Positions 51,101-61,499 of a stretch of DNA of 64,000 nt are shown in pieces; the stretch's first letter is position 1; each line of letters opens with the position of its first letter. The DNA comes from Streptomyces sp. T12 (GTDB lineage: Bacteria; Actinomycetota; Actinomycetes; Streptomycetales; Streptomycetaceae): assembly GCF_028736035.1 (NCBI RefSeq), contig NZ_CP117866.1, forward strand, positions 7,848,501 to 7,912,500, read 5' to 3'. A program made the translations under genes and the position numbers. Under the pieces are notes generated by a model. It saw only the letters and a list, made by a program, of their open reading frames with translations, did no database searches and was not told the origin of the DNA.

Positions 51101-52079
51101 CGGAGTCCGGCGGCACGGTGCCGCCGTCGAGCACCACGATCAGGTGCGGCTGGTCGTAGACGGGGTTCGCCTCACGGTTCCAGCGGGGCCTGTCGTCCAG
51201 CTGGTCCGCGAGCGCCTCCTCCAGCTCACCGAGGTCGTCGAAGAGGAGCCGGGTCGAGCCCGCTCCGTCCTTGGCCTTCGGGTGCTGGCTGTGCGGCAGC
51301 CACTTGATCCAGTCCCAGTCCGTCGCCGCGGAGGGGTGCGCCACCACCGCGATCATCAGGTCCTCGGGCGAGTGCAGCGTCGCCAGCTGGGACAGGGTCG
51401 CACGGGCGTTGCCGTAGACCGTGTCGGTGTCTCCGCAGATCGTCACGTGGTAGAAGGCGCGCAGCGAAATGGAGACGGGCAGGTCGTGCAGACTGCCGTG
51501 CGCGTCGAGGAAGGCCTTCATGGCCGCCGCGGTCAGCGGTTCGAGCTCGTCCTTGGGGGCCGTCTCCGGGGCGACGAGCGGAGTGTTCAGCTGCTGGGTG
51601 CCGCGGCCGATCCGTACCGAGGCGAAGTCCCCGTCGGTCGGGCGCCGTTCCCACAGCCGCTTGCCGTCGGCCGCGACGGCCCACAGCTGCTCCGGGTCGG
51701 GATGCTGGAAGAGCTGGCTGCGGCGCTGCAGTTCAGCGGTCTTGTGCACGTCCTTGCGGACCTGCTCGAGGTAGCGGAAGTAGTCCCGCCGGTCCTGGGC
51801 CATGCCGGCGCCCGGGCCCTGCCTGGCCTTGGCGATCTGGGCGACCATCATGGCCACGGTCGAGGCCAGCATGAGGCCGCCGACGACCTTCATGTAGGAC
51901 TGGCCGGCTGTGAAGAAGAAGGCGACGGAACCCAGCATGCCCATCATGGGCAGCATGTTCATCAGCATGCTGTCGTCGCCCTCGCGCGGAATCTCGGGCG
52001 GCGTCTCGAGTTTGACCTCGCCGTCCGGGACGGCCGGTGGCACTGTCCGCGGTGGTCGTTTGATGATGACGACGCTCAC
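48138..52079 (-). CDS. eccC: EccC, type VII secretion ATPase
   Basis: The protein has about 1313 residues from a GTG at 52079 (AAGGATGAG about 9 bases upstream; an ATG at 52091 is also possible). SVVIIKRPPRTVPPAVPDGE is the typical EccC start. Two membrane helices follow at about 38-80. There are three FtsK/SpoIIIE ATPase domains with P-loops GATGSGKSE (K479), GGPQSGKST (K832) and GESESGKSA (K1118). EccC is the motor that recognises WXG100-type substrates and drives type VII export. It is divergent from eccD, separated by 276 bases. In S. coelicolor the equivalent gene near rpsO-pnp is the esx-locus eccC. All three P-loops look competent. Confidence 0.96.
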   Translation of the reverse strand: MSVVIIKRPPRTVPPAVPDGEVKLETPPEIPREGDDSMLMNMLPMMGMLGSVAFFFTAGQSYMKVVGGLMLASTVAMMVAQIAKARQGPGAGMAQDRRDYFRYLEQVRKDVHKTAELQRRSQLFQHPDPEQLWAVAADGKRLWERRPTDGDFASVRIGRGTQQLNTPLVAPETAPKDELEPLTAAAMKAFLDAHGSLHDLPVSISLRAFYHVTICGDTDTVYGNARATLSQLATLHSPEDLMIAVVAHPSAATDWDWIKWLPHSQHPKAKDGAGSTRLLFDDLGELEEALADQLDDRPRWNREANPVYDQPHLIVVLDGGTVPPDSELASSEGLQGVTFLEISPGELEEELRAGLTAYVKPDRMQLFVGHESAYTGRPDLLNPAQAESLARQLAPFRVGSAEEGEPLLSNLDFTDLMGIGDAGTVDVSRTWRPRTLHERLRVPIGVGENGEPVMLDLKEASQEGMGPHGLCVGATGSGKSEVLRTLVLGLAVTHSSETLNFILADFKGGATFAGMADMPHTAAVITNLADDLTLVDRMRDSIMGETQRRQELLRSAGNYANLHDYEKARAAGAALEPMASLVIVLDEFSELLTAKPDFIDMFIQIGRIGRSLGVHLLLASQRLEEGKLRGLDTYLSYRIGLRTFSAAESRTAIGVPDAYHLPSIPGSGYLRYDTDTMVRFKAAYVSGPYHGEGPSRVHRSTQLRPALFSAEHVALPPQPVIEEPEPDNRVDDALADTVLDVLVSRMINQGPPAHQVWLPPLEEAPSLEQLLPQLAVSQDRGLTAPDYTALGRLNVPVGLVDKPFEQRRDVLYRDFAGGAGHGLFVGGPQSGKSTLLRTLISSFALTHTPSEVQFYCLDFGGGGLISMEELAHVGGVANRLDAEKVRRTVSEVEGILNAREEYFRANNVDSIQTYRQRRNAGQLPDQAWGDVFLVIDGWATFKTDYEMLESTVTEIATRGLGFGVHVILTASRYTEVRPALKDMLQNRIELRLGDPTESEIDRKVAQNVPATVPGRGLTQDKLHFMAALPRVDGSSETEDLSEATGILIRGINDNWQGNHAPAVRLLPTMLPSDRLPKGFEHPDRGVAIGIDESSLSPVFVDFETDPHFIVFGESESGKSAMLRLLIKQICERYTPDQAKIVMGDYRRAHLEGVPETHLSRYCASAPALSETLEGLAGSLSRRMPGPDVTPEQLRNRSWYSSPDAFVIVDDYDLVATGVNPLAPLLEYLPFARDVGLRIIIARSSGGASRSLYEPVMQRMRELGAQGLVLSGDRAEGALLGNITATQLPPGRGYFHTRRRGGQLIQTGWLPNRF

Positions 52080-52154
52080 CGATGCACTCATCCTTCGCGA
52101 TTGATACGTGATACGTCCTGGCACCGACGCCCCCGTGTACCGCGACGTGTTCTC

Positions 52155-52184
52155 GTTCGCGTAGGCGTCGTTCGCGTAGGCGTC
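52155..52184. repeat. Two tandem 15-base repeats upstream of eccC
   Basis: GTTCGCGTAGGCGTC occurs twice without a gap in the 276-base region between eccC and eccD. A direct repeat in a divergent promoter region can be a regulator-binding site. No regulator gene is nearby, so the role is open. Confidence 0.6.
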
Positions 52185-52355
52185 GATCCTACTGATGCGC
52201 TCAGTGCCCGAGTGAGGCAGGCGGATGGAGATGCGGCGCAGGTCCTGGGAGGAATGGGGGAGGTAGGTCCTGTACCGGGTGCGGCAACGGATATGGTGGC
52301 GCTCCGCGTCGTACGAGCGGCGCGAGGAAGCCTTGTCTAGCAGGGGGAACACCAG

Positions 52356-53813
52356 GTGAGCACGGGGACTTCGACAGGTTTCTGCCGAATCACCATCGCA
52401 GCACCGGACAGCCGTGTAGATGTCGCGCTGCCGGAGGACCTGCCGATCCAGGACCTCTTTCCCGAGATCATCAGGCTCTCGGGCCTGGTCCAGTCGGACA
52501 CCAGCCCCTCCGGTTATCACCTTGTGACCCGCGAGGGCCAAGTGCTCGACGCGAGCCGTTCGTTGCTCGAGCACCGGGTCAGGGACGGTGAGGTGCTGCT
52601 GCTGCGCACCTTCGCCGATTCGCTGCCACCGGCCGTCCATGACGACGTGGTGGACGCGATCGCCGCCGCGGTCAAGCAGGACATGCGCAGCTGGAACGAC
52701 AACCTGATGCGGGTCGCCGGCCTCGTCGCGGGGTCGCTGCTGCTGATCATGCTCGGCTTCGTCTTCTGGTTCGCGGACCCGATCCGGCACGACATGCACG
52801 GCCTGCCGGGCATCCTCGCCGGCGTGACCGCGCTCGCCCTGACGGCACTGGCCGGTGTACGGGCCCGGGTGTACGACGACCGGGGCTCCGCCGTAGCGCT
52901 CGGCATCTCGGCGCTGCCGCACGCCCTCATCGCGGGCTCCGGCGCCATCGCCCAGGACGCGGGTGAAGGTCCCGGCAGGATCCAGTTCCTCGTCGGCTGT
53001 GTCGCCGTACTGCTCTGCTCCGTCGTACTGATCATGCTGCTGCCGCAGGGCGACGCCCCGTTCGTGGCCGCCGCGCTGGCCTCAGCGATCGGCACGCTCG
53101 CCGTGTTCTGCGGTGTGCTCACCGAGGCGCAGCCGCGGGAGATCGCCGCCGGCACCTCCGTCGTCGCCCTCGCGGTCGTGGGCTTCCTGCCCGGCTGGTC
53201 GGCCCGCTTCGCCAAGCTGCCGATCGGCTTCCGCAACCCCGAGGACCTGGCCCGGGCCCGTCGCGAGGGCCGCGACGGCGACCTCGAGGCCGTCGATGTC
53301 CAGCGCATCGTCGCCCAGACCAGCCGCGGCCACGAGCTGCTGCTCGGCCTGGTCGGCGGTTGCGCCGCCGTCATCATCGGCGCGGGCGGCGCGGTGCTCG
53401 GCTTCAGCAGCAGCGGCTGGGCCCAGCTGCTGGCCCTGTGCACCGGCCTCGCCGCGATGCTCCGGGCGCGCCTGTTCCGCTACACCGCGCAGGTCACCTG
53501 CCTGTTCGTGGCCGGTGTCGTCACGCTCGCCCTGCTGGTCCTCGGCCTCGCGATCTCGCCGCCGGCCGACATCATCATGGAACTGCTCCAGGGAGACTCC
53601 GGCCCGGTCAACGTACGTACGCTGTGGCTCGGCGCCTCCGTCGGGGCCGGTGTGCTGCTGCTGATCGCGATCGCCCTGATCGTGCCGCAGAAGGGACTCT
53701 CCCCCTTCTGGGGCCGCATGCTGGACCTCGCCGACTCGCTGGTGCTGCTGTCCCTGGTCCCGATCTGCCTGGCCGTCCTCGACATCTACGCCAAGGTCCG
53801 CGGCGGTCTCTGA
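52356..53813 (+). CDS. eccD: EccD, type VII secretion membrane channel component
   Basis: The 485-residue protein begins with a ubiquitin-like (YukD-type) domain of about 90 residues (CRITIAAPDSRVDVALPEDL to EVLLLRTFADSLPP). It is followed by about eleven membrane helices from about residue 125 onward, the standard EccD architecture. EccD forms the large membrane vestibule of the ESX complex. It starts at a GTG, divergent from eccC. A loop around residues 290-325 (FRNPEDLARARREGRDGDLE) is cytoplasmic and charged. About 200 bases separate its stop from rpsO. Confidence 0.95.
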   Translation: MSTGTSTGFCRITIAAPDSRVDVALPEDLPIQDLFPEIIRLSGLVQSDTSPSGYHLVTREGQVLDASRSLLEHRVRDGEVLLLRTFADSLPPAVHDDVVDAIAAAVKQDMRSWNDNLMRVAGLVAGSLLLIMLGFVFWFADPIRHDMHGLPGILAGVTALALTALAGVRARVYDDRGSAVALGISALPHALIAGSGAIAQDAGEGPGRIQFLVGCVAVLLCSVVLIMLLPQGDAPFVAAALASAIGTLAVFCGVLTEAQPREIAAGTSVVALAVVGFLPGWSARFAKLPIGFRNPEDLARARREGRDGDLEAVDVQRIVAQTSRGHELLLGLVGGCAAVIIGAGGAVLGFSSSGWAQLLALCTGLAAMLRARLFRYTAQVTCLFVAGVVTLALLVLGLAISPPADIIMELLQGDSGPVNVRTLWLGASVGAGVLLLIAIALIVPQKGLSPFWGRMLDLADSLVLLSLVPICLAVLDIYAKVRGGL

Positions 53814-54012
53814 CCGGCGCGGGGGCGCCGGGGACCGTCTGTCAAGGGCGCGCCTGTGTGCTGGTACGCTGTGTGACGGCCGTTTGTGTACGCGCCTCCG
53901 GGTTCGCCTGGGGGACGCGCCCAGCGGATCCCCGCCTCCCGAGTAACGGAAGCTCCCCCGAGACAAAGACCGGGGGCACTCGGTGGCCACTCAAAGACTA
54001 CGAGGAGTACGC

Positions 54013-54300
54013 GTGCCGCTCGACGCCGCTACGAAGAAGCAGATCATCACCGAGTTCGGTCAGAAGGAGGGCGACACCGGCTCTCCCGAGGTCCAGGTCG
54101 CCATGCTTTCGCGCCGGATCTCGGACCTGACCGAGCACCTCAAGACCCACAAGCACGACCACCACTCCCGTCGTGGTCTGCTGATCCTGGTCGGTCAGCG
54201 TCGCCGTCTGCTGCAGTACCTCGCCAAGAAGGACATCCAGCGCTTCCGTACGCTGGTCGACCGCCTCGGCATCCGCCGTGGTGCGGCGGGCGCCAAGTAA
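54013..54300 (+). CDS. rpsO: 30S ribosomal protein S15
   Basis: The 95-residue protein from the GTG at 54013 (GAGGAG 5 bases upstream) has the full S15 sequence: [61 protein letters not shown]15 binds 16S rRNA early in assembly of the 30S central domain. An ATG 30 bases earlier would add a poorly conserved leader and is rejected. A possible -10 box TACGCT lies at 53865-53870, but no good -35 box was found. A hairpin follows, then pnp, the usual rpsO-pnp arrangement. Confidence 0.98.
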   Translation: MPLDAATKKQIITEFGQKEGDTGSPEVQVAMLSRRISDLTEHLKTHKHDHHSRRGLLILVGQRRRLLQYLAKKDIQRFRTLVDRLGIRRGAAGAK

Positions 54301-54311
54301 GACGCCGTGAG

Positions 54312-54348
54312 GGGAGCGGTTCCCGAGGGATCGGGAGCCGCTCCCTTT
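54312..54348 (+). terminator. Hairpin after rpsO
   Basis: Bases 54312-54326 (GGGAGCGGTTCCCGA) pair with 54331-54345 through a 15-bp stem with one G-U pair and a 4-base loop, followed by TTT. It lies 12 bases after the rpsO stop. In Streptomyces the rpsO-pnp intergenic hairpin is known to be an RNase III site that controls pnp readthrough, so it may act as a partial terminator or processing site. Confidence 0.8.
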
Positions 54349-54485
54349 GCTGTACGTGCGGAACGTCAACCGCGCGTGCGGAAACATGCGGAGTGTCACA
54401 CACGCTTTGTAGTGTGGTAGCACAACGCAGAACGCAGTACGCACGACACAGCACGACAGGAAGAGGAGAAGCGCGCCTAGCCGCC

Positions 54486-54548
54486 GCCGGTCCTCGGTAG
54501 TGGCCCCCGGGGGGAAGCGAGCCCCGGGTGCTTCGATCGAAGACCGGC
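54486..54548 (+). promoter_or_regulatory. Structured pnp leader
   Basis: An outer stem GCCGGTC (54486-54492) with GACCGGC (54542-54548) encloses an inner stem CCCGGGG (54506-54512) with CCCCGGG (54522-54528). The structure lies about 90 bases before the pnp start. Together with the upstream rpsO hairpin, the region of about 340 bases between the genes contains no other coding frame. It probably holds a pnp promoter and elements for PNPase or RNase III autoregulation; this is inference. Confidence 0.45.
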
Positions 54549-54639
54549 CCGCACCGCACGGAGCGCTTCTCCGCCACCGTCCCCCTGCCACACGGGCAGC
54601 GACGGGACAAAAGACGACAAAGTAACGGAGAAAACGCTA

Positions 54640-56862
54640 GTGGAGAACGAGACCCACTACGCCGAGGCCGTCATCGACAACGGCTCCTTCGGCACCCGCA
54701 CCATCCGCTTCGAGACGGGCCGCCTGGCCAAGCAGGCCGCCGGCTCCGCCGTGGCGTACCTGGACGACGACACCATGGTGCTGTCGGCCACCACCGCCTC
54801 CAAGAACCCCAAGGACCAGCTCGACTTCTTCCCCCTCACGGTGGACGTCGAGGAGCGGATGTACGCCGCCGGCAAGATCCCCGGCAGCTTCTTCCGCCGT
54901 GAGGGCCGTCCCTCCGAGGACGCCATCCTCACCTGCCGCCTCATCGACCGCCCGCTGCGCCCGTCCTTCAAGAAGGGCCTGCGCAACGAGATCCAGGTCG
55001 TCGCCACGATCATGGCGCTCAACCCCGACCACCTGTACGACGTCGTGGCGATCAACGCCGCGTCCGCGTCCACGCAGCTGGCCGGTCTGCCCTTCTCCGG
55101 CCCGATCGGCGGCGTCCGCGTCGCGCTGATCAACGGCCAGTGGGTGGCGTTCCCGACGCACACCGAGCTCGAGGACGCCGTCTTCGACATGGTCGTCGCG
55201 GGCCGTGTCCTGGAGGACGGCGACGTCGCGATCATGATGGTCGAGGCCGAGGCCACCGAGAAGACCATCAAGCTGGTCGAGGGCGGCGCCGAGGCGCCGA
55301 CCGAGGAGGTCGTCGCCGCCGGTCTGGACGCCGCGAAGCCCTTCATCAAGGTGCTCTGCAAGGCCCAGTCGGATCTCGCCGCCAAGGCTGCCAAGCCGAC
55401 CGGCGAGTTCCCGATCTTCCTGGACTACCAGGACGACGTCCTCGAGGCGCTCACCGCCGCCGTCAAGCCGGAGCTCGCCTCCGCGCTGACCATCGCCGGC
55501 AAGCAGGAGCGCGAGTCCGAGCTGGACCGCGTCAAGGCGCTCGCCGCCGAGAAGCTCCTGCCGGAGTTCGAGGGCCGCGAGAAGGAGATCTCCGCCGCGT
55601 ACCGCTCGCTGACCAAGACCCTGGTCCGTGAGCGCGTCATCAAGGAGAAGAAGCGCATCGACGGCCGCGGTGTCACCGACATCCGCACCCTGGCCGCCGA
55701 GGTCGAGGCCATCCCGCGGGTCCACGGCTCCGCCGTGTTCGAGCGTGGCGAGACCCAGATCCTGGGCGTCACCACCCTGAACATGCTCCGCATGGAGCAG
55801 CAGCTGGACACCCTCTCCCCGGTGACCCGCAAGCGCTACATGCACAACTACAATTTCCCGCCGTACTCCACCGGCGAGACCGGTCGCGTCGGCTCCCCGA
55901 AGCGCCGCGAGATCGGCCACGGCGCCCTCGCCGAGCGCGCCCTCGTGCCGGTCCTGCCGACGCGCGAGGAGTTCCCCTACGCGATCCGCCAGGTCTCCGA
56001 GGCGCTGAGCTCCAACGGCTCGACGTCCATGGGCTCGGTCTGCGCCTCCACCATGTCGCTGCTGAACGCCGGTGTGCCGCTGAAGGCCCCCGTCGCCGGT
56101 ATCGCCATGGGCCTGATCTCCCAGGAGATCGAGGGCGAGACGCACTACGTCACCCTCACCGACATCCTCGGTGCGGAGGACGCCTTCGGCGACATGGACT
56201 TCAAGGTCGCCGGCACCAAGGAGTTCGTGACCGCCCTCCAGCTCGACACCAAGCTGGACGGCATCCCGGCCTCCGTCCTGGCCGCCGCTCTGAAGCAGGC
56301 CCGTGACGCCCGCCTCCACATCCTCGACGTGATGATGGAAGCGATCGACACGCCGGACGAGATGTCCCCGAACGCCCCGCGGATCATCACCGTCAAGATC
56401 CCCGTGGACAAGATCGGTGAGGTCATCGGCCCCAAGGGCAAGATGATCAACCAGATCCAGGAGGACACCGGCGCCGAGATCACGATCGAGGACGACGGCA
56501 CCATCTACATCGGCGCCGCCGACGGCCCCTCCGCCGAGGCCGCCCGCACCACGATCAACGGCATCGCCAACCCGACGATGCCCGAGGTCGGCGAGCGCTA
56601 CCTGGGTACGGTCGTCAAGACGACCACCTTCGGTGCGTTCGTCTCGCTGCTCCCCGGCAAGGACGGTCTGCTGCACATCTCGCAGATCCGCAAGCTGGCC
56701 GGCGGCAAGCGCGTGGAGAACGTCGAGGACGTCCTCGGCGTGGGCCAGAAGGTCCAGGTCGAGATCGCCGAGATCGACTCGCGCGGCAAGCTCTCGCTCG
56801 TCCCCGTGATCGAGGGCGAAGAAGACGCCGCGGACGACAAGAAGGACGACGCCGACAAGTGA
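54640..56862 (+). CDS. pnp: Polynucleotide phosphorylase (guanosine pentaphosphate synthetase I)
   Basis: The 740-residue protein starts at a GTG. It has two RNase PH-like halves ([20 protein letters not shown] and [20 protein letters not shown]), then a KH domain ([20 protein letters not shown]) and an S1 domain ([20 protein letters not shown]), ending in an acidic tail. PNPase degrades RNA from the 3' end with phosphate and adds 3' tails; the Streptomyces enzyme was also described as GpsI. The TGA overlaps the GTG of the M16 peptidase gene, so both are on one transcript. Length and all domains are normal. Confidence 0.98.
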   Translation: MENETHYAEAVIDNGSFGTRTIRFETGRLAKQAAGSAVAYLDDDTMVLSATTASKNPKDQLDFFPLTVDVEERMYAAGKIPGSFFRREGRPSEDAILTCRLIDRPLRPSFKKGLRNEIQVVATIMALNPDHLYDVVAINAASASTQLAGLPFSGPIGGVRVALINGQWVAFPTHTELEDAVFDMVVAGRVLEDGDVAIMMVEAEATEKTIKLVEGGAEAPTEEVVAAGLDAAKPFIKVLCKAQSDLAAKAAKPTGEFPIFLDYQDDVLEALTAAVKPELASALTIAGKQERESELDRVKALAAEKLLPEFEGREKEISAAYRSLTKTLVRERVIKEKKRIDGRGVTDIRTLAAEVEAIPRVHGSAVFERGETQILGVTTLNMLRMEQQLDTLSPVTRKRYMHNYNFPPYSTGETGRVGSPKRREIGHGALAERALVPVLPTREEFPYAIRQVSEALSSNGSTSMGSVCASTMSLLNAGVPLKAPVAGIAMGLISQEIEGETHYVTLTDILGAEDAFGDMDFKVAGTKEFVTALQLDTKLDGIPASVLAAALKQARDARLHILDVMMEAIDTPDEMSPNAPRIITVKIPVDKIGEVIGPKGKMINQIQEDTGAEITIEDDGTIYIGAADGPSAEAARTTINGIANPTMPEVGERYLGTVVKTTTFGAFVSLLPGKDGLLHISQIRKLAGGKRVENVEDVLGVGQKVQVEIAEIDSRGKLSLVPVIEGEEDAADDKKDDADK

Positions 56863-58238
56863 CGTCGAGTAGCTCCACGGCGACGGCCCGCACCTCTTCG
56901 GAGGCGCGGGCCGTCGCCCGTACCCAAACCCTCATCAAGGGCACCAACGGCATCGGTACGGTCCGTAAGACCACCCTCCCCGGCGGCCTGCGCATCGTCA
57001 CCGAAACCCTGCCCTCGGTCCGCTCCGCGACCTTCGGTATCTGGGCGCACGTCGGCTCCCGCGACGAGACCCCGGCTCTGAACGGCGCCACGCACTACCT
57101 GGAGCACCTGCTCTTCAAGGGCACGACCCGCAGGTCCGCCCTGGACATCTCCTCCGCCCTCGACGCCGTCGGCGGCGAGATGAACGCGTTCACGGCGAAG
57201 GAGTACACGTGCTACTACGCGCGCGTGCTCGACGCCGACCTGCCGCTGGCCATAGACGTCGTCTGCGACATGCTGACGGGCTCCCTCATCCTCGAAGAGG
57301 ACGTCAACGTCGAGCGGGGCGCGATCCTCGAAGAGATCGCCATGACCGAGGACGACCCGGGCGACTGCGTGCACGACCTGTTCGCGCACACCATGTTCGG
57401 CGACAACCCCCTCGGCCGCCCGGTCCTCGGCACGGTCGACACCGTCAACGCCCTCACCGCCGACCGCATCCGCCGCTTCTACAAGAAGCACTACGACCCG
57501 ACCCACCTGGTCGTGGCGGCCGCGGGCAACGTCGACCACAACAAGGTCGTACGACAGGTCCGCGCGGCCTTCGAGAAGGCGGGCGCCCTGAAGAACCTGG
57601 ACGCCACGCCCATCGCCCCGCGCGACGGCCGCCGCGCCCTGCGCACCGCGGGCCGCGTCGAGCTCATCGGCCGCAAGACCGAGCAGGCCCATGTCGTGCT
57701 CGGCATGCCCGGCCTGTCCCGCACGGACGAGCGCCGCTGGGCCCTGGGTGTGCTGAACACGGCACTGGGCGGCGGCATGTCCTCCCGCCTGTTCCAGGAG
57801 GTCCGCGAGAAGCGGGGACTGGCCTACAGCGTGTACTCGTACACCTCCGGATTCGCCGACTGCGGCCTGTTCGGCGTGTACGCGGGCTGCAGGCCGTCGC
57901 AGGTCCACGACGTGCTGAAGATCTGCCGCGACGAACTCGACCACGTCGCCGAACACGGCCTGTCCGACGACGAGATCGGCCGCGCCATCGGCCAGCTCCG
58001 CGGCTCCACCGTCCTCGGCCTGGAGGACACCGGCGCGCTGATGAACCGCATCGGCAAGAGCGAGCTGTGCTGGGGCGAGCAGATGTCCGTCGACGACATG
58101 CTGGCCCGGATAGCGGCAGTGACCCCGGACGACGTCCGCTCGGTCGCCCGCGAGATCCTGGGACAGCGGCCCTCGCTGTCGGTCATCGGCCCGCTGAAGG
58201 ACAAGCAGGCGGCCCGGCTGCACGACGCGGTCGCCTGA
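56859..58238 (+). CDS. M16-family zinc peptidase
   Basis: The 459-residue protein has the inverted zinc motif H79-Y-L-E82-H83 ([12 protein letters not shown]) and the downstream glutamates in [15 protein letters not shown], typical of M16 peptidases. The second half is the partner domain, with [20 protein letters not shown]. In bacteria this gene conservatively follows pnp; the family includes processing and oligopeptide-degrading enzymes. The GTG start overlaps the pnp stop (GTGA). The first 30 residues are Ser/Thr/Ala-rich and not conserved. dapB follows after 42 bases. Confidence 0.95.
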   Translation: MTSSSSTATARTSSEARAVARTQTLIKGTNGIGTVRKTTLPGGLRIVTETLPSVRSATFGIWAHVGSRDETPALNGATHYLEHLLFKGTTRRSALDISSALDAVGGEMNAFTAKEYTCYYARVLDADLPLAIDVVCDMLTGSLILEEDVNVERGAILEEIAMTEDDPGDCVHDLFAHTMFGDNPLGRPVLGTVDTVNALTADRIRRFYKKHYDPTHLVVAAAGNVDHNKVVRQVRAAFEKAGALKNLDATPIAPRDGRRALRTAGRVELIGRKTEQAHVVLGMPGLSRTDERRWALGVLNTALGGGMSSRLFQEVREKRGLAYSVYSYTSGFADCGLFGVYAGCRPSQVHDVLKICRDELDHVAEHGLSDDEIGRAIGQLRGSTVLGLEDTGALMNRIGKSELCWGEQMSVDDMLARIAAVTPDDVRSVAREILGQRPSLSVIGPLKDKQAARLHDAVA

Positions 58239-59033
<795 letters not shown>

Positions 59034-59047
59034 CACGAGGCTCACAG

Positions 59048-59500
59048 ATGCGCGCGAAGATCTCCTACGCCATAACGGCCGCCGTCCTGGTCGTCTACTT
59101 CGTCCTGGTCGGCAGCCGTGGCGTGATGCTCATCCAGTCCGGCACGGTCCTCACCGTCACCTTCGGCGTGGCGGTGCTGATCCTGCCGGTGATCGGCCTG
59201 TGGTTCCTGTGGAAGAACACCCAGTTCGTCCGCAGGGCCAACGCTCTCGCCGCCGAACTCGACGCCGAGGGCGGCCTGCCCGTCGACGAGTTGAAGCGGA
59301 CCCCCAGCGGCCGTATCGACCGCGACTCGGCCGACGAGGTCTTCGCCAGGCGCAAGGCCGAGACGGAAGTGGCCCCCGACGACTGGCGCAGCTGGTTCCG
59401 CCTCGCCATCGCCTATCACGACGCCCGCGACACCCCGCGCGCCCGCAAGGCGATGCAACGGGCCATCGCCCTGCACGACGGCAGGACCGTCGAGGCCTGA
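59048..59500 (+). CDS. Membrane protein with TPR-like tail
   Basis: The ATG at 59048 lies 14 bases after the dapB stop. The 150-residue protein has two membrane helices (about 5-24 and 35-55) and a cytoplasmic part with DDWRSWFRLAIAYHDARDTP followed by ARKAMQRAIALHD, a single tetratricopeptide-like unit. The gene keeps its place after dapB in Streptomyces. Function is unknown; a scaffold role is possible. A convergent terminator follows. Confidence 0.82.
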   Translation: MRAKISYAITAAVLVVYFVLVGSRGVMLIQSGTVLTVTFGVAVLILPVIGLWFLWKNTQFVRRANALAAELDAEGGLPVDELKRTPSGRIDRDSADEVFARRKAETEVAPDDWRSWFRLAIAYHDARDTPRARKAMQRAIALHDGRTVEA

Positions 59501-59566
59501 GCCTCGGGACAGCGGCCACGAGCCCTACGACGACGCCTGGGCCGTACGCCGAAGGTCAGCCGTACG

Positions 59567-59609
59567 CCGAAGGGGCCGGCCCGCACTGACTGCGGACCGG
59601 CCCCTTCGG
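59567..59609. terminator. Hairpin between convergent genes
   Basis: Bases 59567-59585 pair with 59591-59609 in a 19-bp stem with one mismatch and a 5-base loop (CTGAC). It lies between the TPR-like gene (plus) and the PH-like gene (minus) and probably ends both transcripts. Just before it (59540-59570) CCGTACGCCGAAGG occurs twice. Confidence 0.8.
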
Positions 59610-59623
59610 TGTGCCTGGCGGGC

Positions 59624-60175
59624 TCAGCCGCGTGTGTTCTCCGCGGCCCACGCCTCGACCGCGTCGGTGGCCCGGTCGAACGCCGCGACCCGCCCCAGGA
59701 AGTCCGTATTGTGCGTGGTCATCAGCGTCGGCATGCCCTCCGCCGCCCGATCCCGCCGTACGAGCATCAGCGCCTGCCCCTGCACGGTCCGCGGCAACCC
59801 CAGCCAGCGCACCGGCTGCTGCACGGTCCGCACGGCGACGACCTGCTCCCAGGGCACCGTACGCGTGACGAGGAAGCTCACCTGGCGCAGCCCGTGCGGG
59901 CTCACCCACACGCCCATGCGCAGCAGACGCAGGGCACCGGCGATGACGAGCAGCGCGATACCGAAGACGACCCCGGCGTCGGTCAGCGTGCCGGTCAGGG
60001 CGATGACGACCGCCGCGAACAGAACGTACGAGGCGAGCAGCAACCACAGCGCTGCCAGGCCCACCCGGCACGGCCCGGGACGGTAAGGGCGCCGCCAGCG
60101 GTCACGGTCGTCGAAGGGCAGCGCGTCGTCGGCTGCCTCGAACGCGCGGTCGGCCGTCAGGAAGGGCAGGGGCAC
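59624..60175 (-). CDS. Membrane protein with PH-like domain
   Basis: The 183-residue protein has two membrane helices at about 40-60 and 65-85, then VWVSPHGLRQVSFLVTRTVP and WEQVVAVRTVQQP, the usual start of a bacterial PH-like domain, and a helical end (FDRATDAVEAWAAENTRG). The layout is like the proteins at 13.6 and 40.4 kb but the sequences differ. It is transcribed against the dapB group. Its role is unknown. Confidence 0.78.
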   Translation of the reverse strand: MPLPFLTADRAFEAADDALPFDDRDRWRRPYRPGPCRVGLAALWLLLASYVLFAAVVIALTGTLTDAGVVFGIALLVIAGALRLLRMGVWVSPHGLRQVSFLVTRTVPWEQVVAVRTVQQPVRWLGLPRTVQGQALMLVRRDRAAEGMPTLMTTHNTDFLGRVAAFDRATDAVEAWAAENTRG

Positions 60176-60266
60176 GGCTGGTCCTCACTCAATCCATGCA
60201 TGGGCTGTGCCCGGTGAGGCTATCGACCTGTGTCCCCACCCACCACCCTTGGGGGTCCGGATGAGG

Positions 60267-60491
60267 TCAGTGCCCCTCGGAGGCCTGTGACTGCTGAGTC
60301 TGCGTGGCGGTGTCGGTGGACAGCGCCGGCATGCCGACCACCAGCGCGGCGACGATGGTGAGGCCCAGCAGCCAGCGCCCGGCTATCTGACCGGCGGACG
60401 CCCGCTGACGGGGTGGGGGAGTGACATCACTGCGGAACCTGTCGGCCTCGGCAAGGAAGGCGAACGGGACGGGCTCGCGCCGACGGAACAT
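60267..60491 (-). CDS. Small single-pass membrane protein upstream of thyX
   Basis: The 74-residue protein starts at an ATG with GAGAGGAG upstream. It has a basic N-terminus (FRRREPVPFAFLAEADRFRS), one membrane helix (RWLLGLTIVAALVVGMPALS) and a Gln/Thr/Ser-rich tail. It is divergent from thyX with about 208 bases between the starts. No known domain was seen; short proteins of this kind are conserved next to thyX in Streptomyces. Confidence 0.7.
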   Translation of the reverse strand: MFRRREPVPFAFLAEADRFRSDVTPPPRQRASAGQIAGRWLLGLTIVAALVVGMPALSTDTATQTQQSQASEGH

Positions 60492-60699
60492 CGGGGGCTT
60501 CTCCTCTCGGGATCGTGTGGGTGACCGTCACCAACACAGACGAGCGAGTGCCCCAAAAGGTGCCCGGTTTCGCCGAATTCACAGAAATTCGCTGATGTTC
60601 GCCGGCGTATGTTGCGACCCGGCACCGAACGCCCCGTTGTCAGTGCCGGGCCGTAGAGTGGGCGCCGCCCTGAGAAGTGATGGAAGGACCCTCCGAGCC

Positions 60700-61440
60700 G
60701 TGACCGACACCCCTGCCGACGACCTCAAGCCCAGTTTCCGCAGTGACGTCTCCGTCGAGCTGGTCAAGCACAGCGCGGCCGACTCCGACGTGCTGTGGGC
60801 CGCCCGCGTCTCCACCGCCGGCGAGCAGTCCCTGGAGGAGCTGCAGAGGGACCCCGAGCGCTCCAAGGGCCTGATCAACTACCTGATGCGGGACCGGCAC
60901 GGCAGCCCCTTCGAGCACAACTCGATGACCTTCTTCATCAGCGCCCCGATCTTCGTCTTCCGCGAGTTCATGCGGCACCGCGTGGGCTGGTCGTACAACG
61001 AGGAGAGCGGCCGCTACCGCGAGCTCCAGCCCGTCTTCTACGTCCCCGACGAGTCCCGCAAGCTGGTCCAGGAGGGCCGCCCGGGCAAGTACGTCTTCGT
61101 GGAGGGCACCCAGGCCCAGCAGGAGCTGGTCGGCCGCGTCATGGAGGACTCGTACCGGGAGTCGTACGAGGCCTACCAGGAGATGCTCGCCGCCGGCGTC
61201 GCCCGCGAGGTCGCCCGCGCCGTCCTCCCGGTCGGCCTGTTCTCCTCGATGTACGCCACCTGCAACGCCCGCTCGCTGATGCACTTCCTCGGCCTGCGCA
61301 CCCAGCACGAGCTCGCCAAGGTCCCGTCCTTCCCGCAGCGGGAGATCGAGATGGTCGGCGAGAAGATGGAGGCGGAGTGGGCCAAGCTCATGCCGCTGAC
61401 GTACGCCGCCTTCAATGCGAACGGTCGTGTGGCGCCGTAA
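60700..61440 (+). CDS. thyX: Flavin-dependent thymidylate synthase
   Basis: The GTG at 60700 gives 246 residues. The ThyX signature is present as RHRVGWSYNEESGRY, the R-H-R-x-x-x-S motif for FAD and dUMP binding. FEHNSMTFFISAPIFVFREF precedes it and ARAVLPVGLFSSMYATCNAR follows. ThyX makes dTMP from dUMP using methylene-tetrahydrofolate, FAD and NADPH. GGAAGGA lies about 12 bases upstream. Earlier starts in the frame would add an unconserved leader and are rejected. Confidence 0.97.
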   Translation: MTDTPADDLKPSFRSDVSVELVKHSAADSDVLWAARVSTAGEQSLEELQRDPERSKGLINYLMRDRHGSPFEHNSMTFFISAPIFVFREFMRHRVGWSYNEESGRYRELQPVFYVPDESRKLVQEGRPGKYVFVEGTQAQQELVGRVMEDSYRESYEAYQEMLAAGVAREVARAVLPVGLFSSMYATCNARSLMHFLGLRTQHELAKVPSFPQREIEMVGEKMEAEWAKLMPLTYAAFNANGRVAP

Positions 61441-61499
61441 CGCACCCACGTTCCCGGACCGGGCACGGCCGCACGGCCCAGCCGCATGAAGTGTCCGTA

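Noticed and set aside
48195..52340. A 1381-codon open frame on the plus strand opposite eccC
   Set aside because: It mirrors the codon bias of eccC, has no domain, and is low in complexity (Arg, Gly, Val, Leu runs). Long antisense frames are expected in such GC-rich DNA; similar ones opposite pnp, the M16 gene, the array genes and the toxin were left out too.
54620..54640. ATG-only start search for pnp and RNase J
   Set aside because: Both genes clearly start with GTG or TTG at conserved N-termini ([10 protein letters not shown] and SHPHPELS) with ribosome-binding sites; internal ATGs would remove conserved sequence.
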